This document shows, in pieces, positions 36,470-46,164 of a stretch of 64,000 nt of DNA. The notes beneath the pieces are model-generated. The model was not told where the DNA came from and did not search any database. It saw only the letters and a program-made list of their open reading frames with translations. Made by a program: the position numbers and the translations under genes. Within the stretch, counting starts at the first letter, position 1. Every line of letters begins with the position of its first letter. The DNA comes from Motacilla alba alba (taxonomy: Eukaryota > Chordata > Aves > Passeriformes > Motacillidae): positions 9,244,254 through 9,308,253 of the forward strand of contig NC_052020.1 of NCBI RefSeq assembly GCF_015832195.1. The letters are read 5' to 3'.

Positions 36470-37260
36470 TGCGGTGTTTCGGTGCTCCGGGCGGGCTCTT
36501 TGGGCCGGGGCCGGTCCGTGTCTCCGAGCCGCGAGTGGTGCCTCAGGCACAGCCCCGGGCCGGGCTCCCCGGCGCAGCGAGCGCTCCGAAGCAGCGCCGA
36601 GCGCCGCGGCTGGGGCTGGCGGCGGAGCCCCCGGGCGGCGCTCGGGGCTCGGAGCGATCCCGGCCCGGCGCGTCGGGCTGAGCGCGGCATCCCGGGGGCT
36701 GCCCGGGCCCGGCCCGGCCCCGGCTCCCCGAGCCCCGGCGGGTCCCGGCCCCGCGCCGGCCGCGGGCGGAGCGGGAGCGGCGGCGCCGGGCTCGGCCCCA
36801 GCGCCCGTCCCGGAGCGGCTCCTCCGGCCCCGGTGCCGCCCCGAGCCCGCCTCAGAGCCGCGGGGCCGGGACCCGCAGCCCGCCCGGCGGCGGAGAGGCG
36901 GCACCGCCCGGACCCCCGGAGACACCGGAGCACCCGGAGCCGAGGCCCCGCTCCCGGTGCCACTCGCAGCCCCGGCCCGGCCCAGGGGAGAGGGGCGGGG
37001 CCGGCAGCGATGGCGCCGCCGCGGCCCGGGCAGGGCGGGACCGGGGCCGGGGCTCGGGGGCGGGGCTCGGGGGCGGGGCCGGGGCCGGGGCTCGGGGGCG
37101 GGGCCGGGCGGGGCCGGCTCAGGTGCTCAGGTGTGAGGGCCGGGCCCGGCTCAGGTGCGCGGGGCGGTTCCGGTTCAGGTGCGCGGGGCCCCAGCGCGGC
37201 TGCGCGGGGCGGGGCCGAGGGGTTTTAAACCCCGGAAATCACCTCCGGCGCCATTTGCTC
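36470..37260 (+). promoter_or_regulatory. CpG island of unit A
   Basis: This is very CpG-dense sequence. Its left part (GCCCGTCCCGGAGCGGCTCC near 36800) reappears reversed in the islands at 39.75 kb and 49.03 kb. The right part (GGCAGCGATGGCGCCGCCGC near 37005) reappears reversed near 48.83 kb. It leads into the TTTAAA-like box of unit A. The long frames across it are Gly/Arg/Pro-rich and look like by-products of GC content. Confidence 0.6.
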
Positions 37261-37760
37261 CCTCAGAGCTCGGGGAGGCTGCGGCCGGGCGCACGAGCGG
37301 GCTCCTCTTCCTCTCTTTCTTCCCCCTTCCTCCTGCGCTTATTCTCCTCCTTCTTCCCCCCATTATCTCCTCTTTTCTGCCCCTCCAGCTTCTTTCTCCC
37401 TCCCCCCATCCCCCCTCTCCCTCCCAGCTCCCCCTGCCCTCTCCCCGCTCCCTAGCCTCCTTGCCCTCTCTCCCTGTTCGCCTGCACATTCCCCGTTCCT
37501 GTGGCCCCTCTCCCTCCCCTCTCCCCAGCCCGACTCCCCTCTATTCCCCCTGTACCTCTCCCCTGTCCATCATCCCTTCCCGCACCCGGCCTTTCCCTTC
37601 CCCCGCTTCTCCCCAGCCCCTCTCCGTTCCCCACCTCATCCCTCCCTATTCCCGTCCTCTGTGCCCCTGTCCGTGTTTCCCCCGCAGCCGCGGGGCTCGG
37701 GGCGCCGCAGAATAAAGCCCCGCGGGCCGGAGCGCAGCGCCCCCGCTGTCCCTGAGCCCC
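37110..37760 (+). other. Unit A: compact non-coding transcription-unit-like element
   Basis: In order along the plus strand: repeated CAGGTG boxes mixed with GC boxes (37116-37190), GGTTTTAAACC (37221-37231, TATA-like), a conserved stretch GCCATTTGCTCCCTCAGAGC (from about 37250), an almost pure C/T tract (about 37292-37685) and TTTCCCCCGCAG, a textbook splice-acceptor shape, ending at 37687. Then comes a perfect 10-bp stem (37688-37697 with 37716-37725) whose loop holds AATAAA (37711-37716). Units B and C repeat this order on the other strand. No open frame is shared by the three, so a non-coding transcript is more likely than a protein. Confidence 0.55.
37292..37685 (+). repeat. Polypyrimidine tract of unit A
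   Basis: About 390 bases are almost entirely C and T on the plus strand, with few interruptions. It could form triplex DNA or serve as an intron 3' end. The equivalents in units B and C have the same bias but quite different sequence. Confidence 0.85.
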
Positions 37761-38690
37761 CACACGGGGCCGGGCCCGCTCGGCGGGTCCCCCCATCCCG
37801 GTGCAACACACCGCCCGACAGCGCCGGGGCTCCGGCTGTCCCTACATCACACTGGGGGTCCCCGGGGCGGGGGAATTGGGGGGCTGGGGGTGGGGCGGGT
37901 TAGGCAGGGCCCCCTCCGGAGGAGGGGGTCCCGGGGGGGAGGGGGTCGGGGCGGGCTCCCTCCGGAGGAGGGGGTCCGGGGGAGGGGGCGGGGCGGAGGG
38001 GGGAATCCCCGCTCCAGTCCCCGCCTCCTCCTCCAGATCCCCTCCTCCGGACGGGGCTCCCCCCCGGCCCCCTCCCCGGGACCCCCTGCTCCGGACCGGG
38101 GCCCGGGAGGGAGGGGGGGCGGGTGGGGTGGGAGGGGAAGCAGAGGGTGTCACGTCGCTCAGCAGTGTGAACACACACAGAGATCCCCGGACAGACAAAC
38201 GGCCCCTGGCGTTCTGCCGCCCCACCCCACCCGCCCCCCTCCCTCCCCCCGGGCCCCGGTCCGGAGCAGGGGGTCCCGGGGAGGGGGCCGGGGGCAGCCC
38301 CGTCCGGAGGAGGGGGTCCGGAGGAGGAGGCGGGGACTGGAGGGGGGATTCCGCCCTCCGCCCCGCCCCCTCCCCCGGACCCCCTCCTCCGGAGGGAGCC
38401 CGCCCCGACCCCCTCCCAGGGACCCCCTCCTCCGGAGGGGGCCCTGCCTAACCCGCCCCACCCCCAGCCCCCCAATTCCCCCGCCCCGGGGACCCCCCGT
38501 GTGATGTAGGGACAGCCGGAGCCCCGGCGCTGTCGGGCGGTGTGTTGGACCGGGATGGGGGGACCCGCCGAGCGGGCCCGGCCCCGTGTGGGGGCTCCAG
38601 GGACAGCGGGGGCGCCGCGCTCCGGCCCGCGGGGCTTTATTCTGCGGCGCCCCGAGCCCCGCGGCTGCGGGGGAAACACGGACAGGGGGA
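37684..38690. repeat. One-kilobase GC-rich palindrome
   Basis: The left arm (37684-38147) and right arm (about 38215-38690) are near-perfect reverse complements around a roughly 70-base spacer. For example, GCAGAATAAAGCCCCGCGGG near 37708 faces its complement near 38625-38645. CCCGGGAGGGAGGGGGGGCG near 38104 faces CCCTCCCTCCCCCCGGG near 38240. The arms contain nested smaller inverted repeats built on TCCGGAGGAGGGGGTC. The arms join units A and B head-on at their 3' ends. Confidence 0.9.
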
Positions 38691-39445
38691 CAGAGGACGG
38701 GAATAGGGGGACAGAGGGGGTGGTCGGGGTGGGTCAAGGATGGAGGGCAGGTGGGGGGGTCGGGGGGTACAGGGGAGCACGGGCAGGTGGGGTGGCGGGG
38801 GCAGGACGGGCGGAGGATGGGGAACGAGGATGGAGCACAGGCGGGGGAGGTCCAGGTGAAGAGGGGAAAAGGAGGAAGGAAAACGGGAAGGTGGAGGAGG
38901 AGGAAAGGTGAAGGATGGAGGGGGAGAATTGAGGGCAGGTGAGGAGGAACTGGGGGGAAGGGAAGTAGGATGAGGGGGCAGGTGGGAGCCGGGGAGGGAA
39001 GGAAGCGGGGAGGAAGGAGGGGGTGTGTAGGGTTGGTGTGTGTAGGGGAATGGGGGGAGGGGGATAGGGGGAACCGGCCCGGGAGGGACCGGCCAGGGGG
39101 GGAAGGAGGGGAGGGCTAGGGGGGAGAGGGAGGGGGGGGGTAGGGGGGGGAGGGTGTAGGGGGTGGGGGAGGGGAAGAAGAGAGGGGGGAGAGGGGAGAT
39201 ATGATACAAAAGGAGATAAAGAGAAGCGTAAAAGAAAAGAAATAAGTACAGAGATAAGGAGCCCGCGCGGACGCAGCCTCCCCCACCGAGCGCCGAGGGG
39301 GCAAATGGCTCCTGAGCCGATTCCCGGCGCTTAAATCCTCTCGGCCCCGCCCCGCGCAGCCGCGCTGGGGCCCCGCGCACCTGAGCCGGCCCCGCCCCTC
39401 GCACCTGAGCCGGCCCCGCCCCTCGCACCTGAGCCGGCCCCGCCC
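38580..39445 (-). other. Unit B: second copy of the compact non-coding unit
   Basis: On the minus strand, from 39445 downward: three tandem 24-base repeats each with CACCTG and a GC box (39378-39445 on the plus strand), then ATTTAAG (near 39331-39337). Next is the conserved GAGCCATTTGCCCCCTC-type stretch, a long pyrimidine tract (39255 to 38672) and the CAG acceptor shape (38665-38667). The same 10-bp stem follows (38627-38636 with 38655-38664), with AATAAA read from 38641 to 38636. The hairpin and about 60 surrounding bases are identical to unit A, while the pyrimidine tract is not. Confidence 0.55.
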
Positions 39446-40345
39446 CGCCCGCGCCCGTAAATCCCGGCGGATCCGCGCCCGCTGCGCTCTGTGCGGTGGA
39501 TTCTCATCCCGGGATGCGGCGGGGTTGTCGTTCGCAGCGCTGCGCGGAGCCCCGGGCCGGGGGCTGCTCCCGGCGCTGTGCGGAGCTCGGGGCGCTGAGG
39601 TGGGGCCGGAATCAGGACCCGGGCCTGGGGATTTGGGTGCGGGTCCTGCCGGTGTCTGCTGAGGGCCCCGGGCTGCACCGCTTCTGGGTTGCGGGGCCGC
39701 AGAACCGCGGAGGGGTTGGGGCTGGAACCGGGATCGGGATCGGGATCTCCGCGGGCGGGAAGAGCCGCTCCGGGACGGGCGCGGACCGAGCCCGGCGCTG
39801 CCGCTCCCGCGGACCGAGCGGCGCTGCCGCTCCCGCTAGACCCCGCCGGTGCTTCGGGCGGGTCCCGCTGCGGCCGTGGGGAGCCGGGGCTGTGCCGGTG
39901 CCGGTCCCGCAGCAGGGCGGCGCTCTCCCGGAGCGGGCGCTGGCCGGCGCTGGGAGCGGGCGGGGCGCGGGGAGCGCCCGTGCGGCCCCGGGACCCCTCA
40001 GGCCCCGCCGCTCCCTCAGCGCCGCCGCCCTGGGCGCTCCCTGCCGGACGCGGAGGGCGCTGCGAGCGCGGCGGCCCCGCTGGGCACCCCCGGGGCGCGC
40101 TCCCGCCGCCCCCGGTGCGCGCGCCCGGCCCGGCCCCGCCCGCGGGAGCGCGGAGCCGCCTCAGTCCCCGGCGCCCCCGAGGCCACCGCGCCCCCGCGCA
40201 GAGCGGCGCCCGGTCCCGTGCCCGCGCTCCCGGGGCTCCCGCCCGCCGCGCCCCCCGCGGAACGAGCGGGGCTGCATCGCCGCGGGCCGGAGGAGCCGCT
40301 CTGGGCCGGGCGCTGGAGCTCCTGCTCCGACTGTGCCCGGTGCGG
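39330..40345 (-). promoter_or_regulatory. CpG island of unit B
   Basis: About 1 kb of CpG-dense sequence lies upstream of unit B on the minus strand. It shares AGCCGCTCCGGGACGGGCGC (near 39764) and CCGAGCCCGGCGCTGCCGCT with units A and C. A donor-like CCAG/GTGAGA at about 40400 on the plus strand suggests that transcription could also run rightward, which would make this bidirectional. Confidence 0.5.
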
Positions 40346-40509
40346 GACGGGCCCCACCGGGGCTCGGTTCTGCTCGGGCCGCTTATCTGACACCTGCCAG
40401 GTGAGACCTGATGCTCTCCCTCCTTTCCCCTGCCTTCCCTGTGGGTTGCACTCTCCAATACAAAAAACCTCTGGGTTTAAAATGCCAGTGACAACTGTTT
40501 ATTCTTTAT

Positions 40510-40665
40510 TGCCCGGTCATCAGATACCCAGAGTGGGAAGGGACACAGAAGGAGCACAGAGTTGAACCCTGATATGAAGGGCTCACATGGGGACTGAACC
40601 CACAACCTGGGATGGGAATGCCAAGTGCCAGCAGGGGCAATTCCTATGCTAATCCAGCTCTTTCT
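40510..40665 (-). mobile_element. Diverged CR1 LINE 3' end
   Basis: The minus strand reads GGTTGTGGGTTCAGTCCCCA, then GGGTTCAACTCTGTGCTCC, TGTGTCCCTTCCCACTCTGG and GTATCTGATGACC. This is the order of one CR1 3'-end subfamily, with substitutions. It is 5'-truncated. Confidence 0.65.
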
Positions 40666-40919
40666 TTTATGCCAATGCTGCTTTACACACCAGCCCCTGG
40701 AATTTCCACAGGACACAGCTCCATAGCCAGCACCTGACCATGGAACAACACAGGTGAACTGTTGTGTGACAGCACAAAATTCTCCCAATGACCCCGATTT
40801 CCTGCCCTTTCCAGCATTTCCCTGGTGGCTGTAAAGGTGCTTGTGCCATGTCCCTCTCCAGGGAGAAAGGAGCAAGGCCAGTCCTGAGGGCTCCCTTGCT
40901 CCCAGCCCTGAGCTCTGCT

Positions 40920-41420
40920 GGAGAATGTCGGGGCTGCTCCTGCCTGCACAGGGGCGTTTCCTGCGGGTGAGCGCTCACTGCCCAAAATCTCGCTGGGGGC
41001 TGAGCCCGGGGCTGCTCCTCGGGCCCAGAGCTGCCCGGAGCCCCCGGGGACCCCTGCTCCCTGCCAGGAACGTTCCCGGTGCTCCCTCCGGGTGTCCCAG
41101 CTGGCCGGGAACGCGGGGCGGGAGGAGGCCGGGCCCCAGGGAGGGAAGCAGCCCCTCTTGCCCTCGGTACCCGCAGGGGAGGAGCCGTGCCTCAGTGTCC
41201 CGCCCGGGGCAGGCAGCGCCCAGCGCATCCCGGGGACGGGCGCTGGGATGCCCGGGCAGCGCTGGCACGGACACGGATCGAGGGCTGCCCGCGGCTCCTG
41301 GGCCAGGGGCTGCTCTGAACGGGCCCCCGGCACTGCTGCAGCCCGGCCAGAGCCCGCTGACACCCCAAAACCACCCCAGGGAACAGCTGCCATTGCCCGG
41401 GAGCGCCGGCACGCTGCCTT
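40920..41420. promoter_or_regulatory. Small CpG-rich island without recognisable gene
   Basis: CpG density is raised around 40980-41340 between ordinary flanks. The frames on both strands are Pro/Gly/Ala-rich and not recognisable. A promoter for an unseen or non-coding transcript is possible but unsupported. Confidence 0.3.
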
Positions 41421-42480
41421 TGCACAGGAGCTCAGACAGCAATGCCCGGTGCCCACCTCCTGGAGCTCCCACACACCCAGCAGGTGTGTCCCAGCCACCC
41501 CAGTGCCTTCCCTTCCAGCCTGGGGACATCCTCCAGCAGCAGCAGAGTGAAAGCCAAGGGAGTTTCCCTCAGGGAAATTCAATCCCAAGCAATGCCCTCG
41601 GAGATGCCTCAAAACAAAAGGTCAGAGTGAGATGAAGTGTTGTTGGGATGAAGGTTGGAGTTTTTCAGGGAGCCAGCTGGAGCTGCAGAGCTGATGGGAA
41701 GCTTGCACAGGTGGGTCACGCTGCAGGTGCCCTGAAGGCAGGGATGTGCATCCCTTTCCTCAGGGAAAAGAGCTCCCAGAGGCCACTCCCGAGGCTCTGG
41801 ATGAGCTCAGCTTCTGCAGGGAGAGATGTCCTCCCCTGGGCACGGGGGCAGCCTCAGCACGGCCGGGAGCGCGGCCGGCCACGCCTGCTGCTGCTGGAAA
41901 ACATCGGCTGGAGCCGAGCTCAGGGCTGGAGCCCGCTGAACTCCAGGGAACTCTGTCAGGTGTCCCCAGGGACGTGGGTGGGGCTGGGGATGAATGATAG
42001 CAAAGGGTTATAAACAGCAAATGCCATGGAACAGCAACCTGTCCTTGTCCTGAGCCCTCTGAGCTCCCCTGGAGCCTCTGCTGGCTCCTGGCACAGCTGC
42101 TGTTCCATAGGCAGCTCTGTGTGGGAATATCCGTGCTGCACGAGGCACTGTGAGGTTATTCCAGCAGGGAATTCTGGGCTCCAGCTCTGATTCATCTAAA
42201 CAGCAAAGCTGAACCCCAAATCTGGGCACCACACAGGGAACAATCTTTGTGCTGCCCTGTCAGCCAAAGCCCTGGGCTGGGAAATGTCAGCAGCCAAATG
42301 TGTGGAATTCTCTAAATGCCAGCATCCCCCGAAGGGACAATCCAGTCACCTCCATTTGCTCCCAGTGTCCATTCTGTTCCCCACGGGTGCCCTGGTGACA
42401 CCGGGGGGTCCTCTGCCCACAGGGCCTTTCTCCTGCCCCTCTCCAGCCCGAGGCCTCTTCCCCCTTCCTGCCAGGAAAGG
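41421..42480. other. No gene seen
   Basis: This is ordinary base composition with no CR1 ends, tandem repeats or exons that I can recognise. Confidence 0.45.
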
Positions 42481-42524
42481 AGGACACAGTGAGTTCCGAG
42501 TTCACCTCAGAACAGTCCTTCCCT

Positions 42525-44190
42525 CACCTTGAGATTACCTGAGACTTCCCCCCAAAGTTTCCCTGTCTGTCCCCTTCTGATTTCCTCACTTCTACAAGAA
42601 AGCATTCTTTCTCTAATCTGGGGATTACCACCAGCCTTATTCCCATTATTTTCCCTACCTGTCCACTCCTCATTTCCCCATTTCCACCTCAATATTTTCA
42701 TTCTTCACCCTACAGATGCTTTCAGTTTTTACCCCTCAGTAATTTCCCTCCCTGTCCATAACTGATTACCTCAGTTTACCCCATCGAGTGCATCCTCTCT
42801 GCTACAGATCACCTCAGATTTTACCCCTGAAACTTTCCCTACCTCTCCACCACTGAGTACCTCATTTTGATCTCAAAACACTCATTTTCTACCATGGAGA
42901 TTCCCTCAGGTTTTATCCCCAGATTTACCAACCTGTCCACAGCAATTGCCTCAGTTTACCTCAGGATGTTCCTGCTCTCTCCTAGAGATTACCTCACATT
43001 TTATCCCCCCAATTTTCCCTCCCTGCCCAGCACTGATTACCTCCTTTTCACCTCAAAATATCCATTCTTTCCTCTACAGATTAACTCAGGTTTTTTTAAC
43101 AAAATGTCCATTTTGTCCCCTGTTTACCAACTGGATTTTAAAACCCAAACCACACAGGTTATGTCTCTTACCCCAAATGCTCGTTCTGTCCCCTGCAAAT
43201 TATGTCAGACTTTTTCCCAAAACCCCTTATAGTTCCTACAGAATTACCTCAGAGTTTGCCCCCAAACTCTACCTAATGCTGACTTCTGATCCCTTCATTT
43301 CTACCCCAATATGTTCATTCTCTGCCCTACAGATCTTCCCAAGTTTTGCCCCCAAAATTTCCTTGCCTACCCCCAGTGACTGCCTCAGTTTATGTCAGTG
43401 TTCACTCTCTCCCTCGAGATTTACTCCAGTTTTACTCCCAAAATTTTCCTTACCTGTCCACAACTTATTACCTCATTTTTACCTAAAAATACTCATTCTC
43501 AGCCTTAAGATTATTTCAAGTTTTATCCCCCAAAATTCCCCTACCTGTCCACTATTGATTCCTTCATTTCCCTTCACTTTATTTTCTACTGTGTAGCTTC
43601 TCTCAAGATTTAACCCCCCCAAATAGTCTGTTTGCTATACTGATGATCTCATTTTTACCTCAAAATGGTCATTCTCTGCCCTACAGATTATTTAATATTA
43701 TTTTTGCCCCCCAAAATTTCCCCATCTGCCCACAACTGGTTACCTCAGTATGTTCATGCTCTCCCCTAGAGATGATCTCAGATTTATCCCCCACATTTTC
43801 CCTACATGCTCAGTACTCATCACCTCATTTTTTCCCTCAAAGTGTTCCTTCTCTACTCTTGAGTTTTTGTCAAGCTTTGCCTCCAAAATTTTCCTTGCCT
43901 GCTACTGAATACCTCATTTTTACTCCAATATATTCGCCCTGTCCCCTACAGATTACATTGAGTTTTACCCCCCCAAATTTTCCTTCCTGTACAATATTAA
44001 CTCTTTTCTACTCCAAAAATTTGCATTCTCTCCCTTAAACTTCACCTCAGCTTTTCCCTCAAAATGCCACCTCGCTTCCCTTGACATCCCCTCACGTTTT
44101 CCTACACAAACAGTTCTTGTGTCCCCTCTCAGCTGCCCCAGGTGTTCAGCCAAAAATGTCACCTCTGTCCCCTCTGAGTTATCCCAGGTT
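42525..44190 (+). repeat. Decayed tandem array, about 90-bp unit, about 18 copies
   Basis: The sequence repeats a pattern about every 88-96 bases: GATTACCTCAG, a T-rich then CCCC block, AATTTTCCCTACCTGTCCAC, a second ATTACCTCATTTT, ACCTCAAAATATTCATTCTC and a pyrimidine run ending CTACA. Examples of the unit start lie near 42715, 42807, 42899, 42986 and 43078. Copies differ from each other by 20-30 per cent by eye, so the array is old. One copy of the core occurs in each half of the unit, suggesting an older shorter repeat. The plus strand is strongly pyrimidine-biased. Long frames here arise from the repeat. Confidence 0.92.
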
Positions 44191-46160
44191 TTCCCAGTTA
44201 GGAGCTGCAAGGAATTCAGGCAGGGCAAATGACAGCAGGGCACAGCTGTAAACTCAAAGGCAGAAAGAGAAGATCTACCAGCAAAGGGGAAAGGTTTCAG
44301 AAAACATTTCTGCAATGAATAATTAATAATTATTTCCAATTCCCCAGTGAGAAGAACATGAACTCACAACCATTAAGGCCTGGCAGTTCCTGCAGTGAGA
44401 GCTCAGTGCACATCCAAGAGGCAATTCCAGCTCTGAAAGAAAGGAAGAAGAAAAAGGCGATTTCTTCTCTTTCAAAGTTATTTCAAGTTCCCAGACCCAA
44501 ACCAAGCTTTGCCCTTGATTTTGGCTGGGTGAATCCTGAGCAGTGGGCACAGGTGCTGTCATTGATGCTGGTGGCAGTGATGCTTTCTGGGGCAATCAGC
44601 TGCTTCCCAAAGCCCACTGCCTGCCCCATGCCTGCTCTGCACAGGAGAAAACCTCTTCCATGAAGGGATTTTGCTCCATCCCATCCCATCTGCCCAGGCT
44701 GTTCCATGAGGATGCTGCCAGGCTGGGGCAGCACAGGCAGACACAGCTCTCAGCTCTCTCTGCTCCAAACACAGCTCTGGGCTCCTTTGCAAACTCCTCT
44801 GCTGTGAGCTTTTCTCCAGGAGAACTCGAGGAATGGCTCCTGGCAGGGGGAGATTCAGTTACCACACAGGGCAGGAAAGGATAAATATTCCTGAGAGAGC
44901 CTTTGGGATCTGCTGGGCTGAACTGGGAAGGGGACATTCATTCCCTGCAGTGCCAACACACAGCAGCCTCCAACACAGAGCACAGACTGTCAGCTGGGGT
45001 CTGGAAGCACCACCTGGACAAACCTCATTGTTATCCTTCTTTCCAGGGGCTTCTGCAATCCAACCCTGAAGCCGAGAAGCCCAAAAGCTCTGGAGCCTGT
45101 CTGCTCTGGAACAAAAGGATACTGCCAGGGGTGAGGCACATTCCCAGCAAACACCCCCAGCTCGGCACAGAGGCGCCGCTGGAGCTCGTGGTGGGGCTGG
45201 GAAGGGCTGCCAGGGGGACACAGCCCCCAGCTGGGGTGGCAGCGGCAGTGACAGCAGCAAAGTGCCACGGTCTGATGGCACAGCAGAGAGACCAAGGCCA
45301 GCAGTGGCCACGGGAGCTGCAGGTTTGATTCTGCTCCCTGCGCTGCCACAGCCTGGCAGGAAACCCCCAGGGGGAACAGGAACTCTCAGGGGGCACAAAA
45401 TGCAGCACCTGTGACCCTGATCCTGCCTGAACCCAGGTGTGGGGCCAGCCCCCAAGGGAAACACTGACCTGCCCTGGATCAGTGCCAGGCACTGCCCCAG
45501 TTCCCAGCTCCCCCCTGCTCCCAGGGCTGCCACCACATTCCTGACAAGGTGACAAAGGCCCTTGGGACAGGGGTCTCAGGACTGCAGGGGCCAGGGCAGG
45601 GACAGCCTGACACCAGGGCAGATCCCTCTGGGTTTGTGACACTGAGGACAGCTGGGGACTCACCCCACACCACGGGCAGGACCAGGGGCCCTCCAGTGCA
45701 GGCCGGAGCCCATTGGGTTTGGCTGCTCAAACACCAAAGCTCTGGGCAAAGATGGGATGAGTTAAGTGGCTTTTCCTGTCCTGAAAGAGAGGAGAAAATG
45801 GAAATTAGGTCACTCTGGAAGTCAGAGGCTCCTGGCTTTCCTACTGGTGCTCTGATTGCTGACTCCATAAAAAATGAAAGGTGGCACCAAATACAAGTGC
45901 CCCTTGTCACCATTTTATTCCCTATTTTAATACATAAAAAGGATGCCCATTTTTAGTTATCACATTATTTGCCTAATTTTAACAGAACCATTTTCATTCC
46001 AGGCCCCACCTGTGAGTTCCTGAATCCTTTGCCATTGGACTTTGGACAAAGGAAGAGAAGGATCTGTTCCACAGGGGTGTCATCCAAGGGAACAGCCCCT
46101 GTGCCAGCCCCAGCCTGGGCTGAGCACGCTGCCTCGCTCCCCCATTCTGCACCCTGGCCC
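44191..46160. other. No gene seen
   Basis: I read this on both strands. Moderate-length open frames occur but have no family resemblance and no paired splice sites in matching phase. Confidence 0.45.
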
Positions 46161-46164
46161 CAGC

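Noticed and set aside
37900..38680. Long overlapping frames (over 200 codons) on both strands in the palindrome
   Set aside because: They are Pro/Gly/Arg-rich, mirror each other on the two strands and result from GC content plus inverted symmetry.
40590..40625. A tRNA-like B-box word (GGTTGTGGGTTCAGTCCCC on the minus strand)
   Set aside because: There is no A box or cloverleaf, and the flanks match a CR1 3' end.
42946..43596. A 216-codon plus-strand frame rich in Ser/Phe/Pro
   Set aside because: It lies inside the 90-bp tandem array and repeats with it. The lack of stops comes from the pyrimidine bias.
42525..44190. Possible CRISPR-like array
   Set aside because: The units are contiguous, with no unique spacers between constant repeats, and the context is a vertebrate genome. 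It is a decayed tandem repeat.
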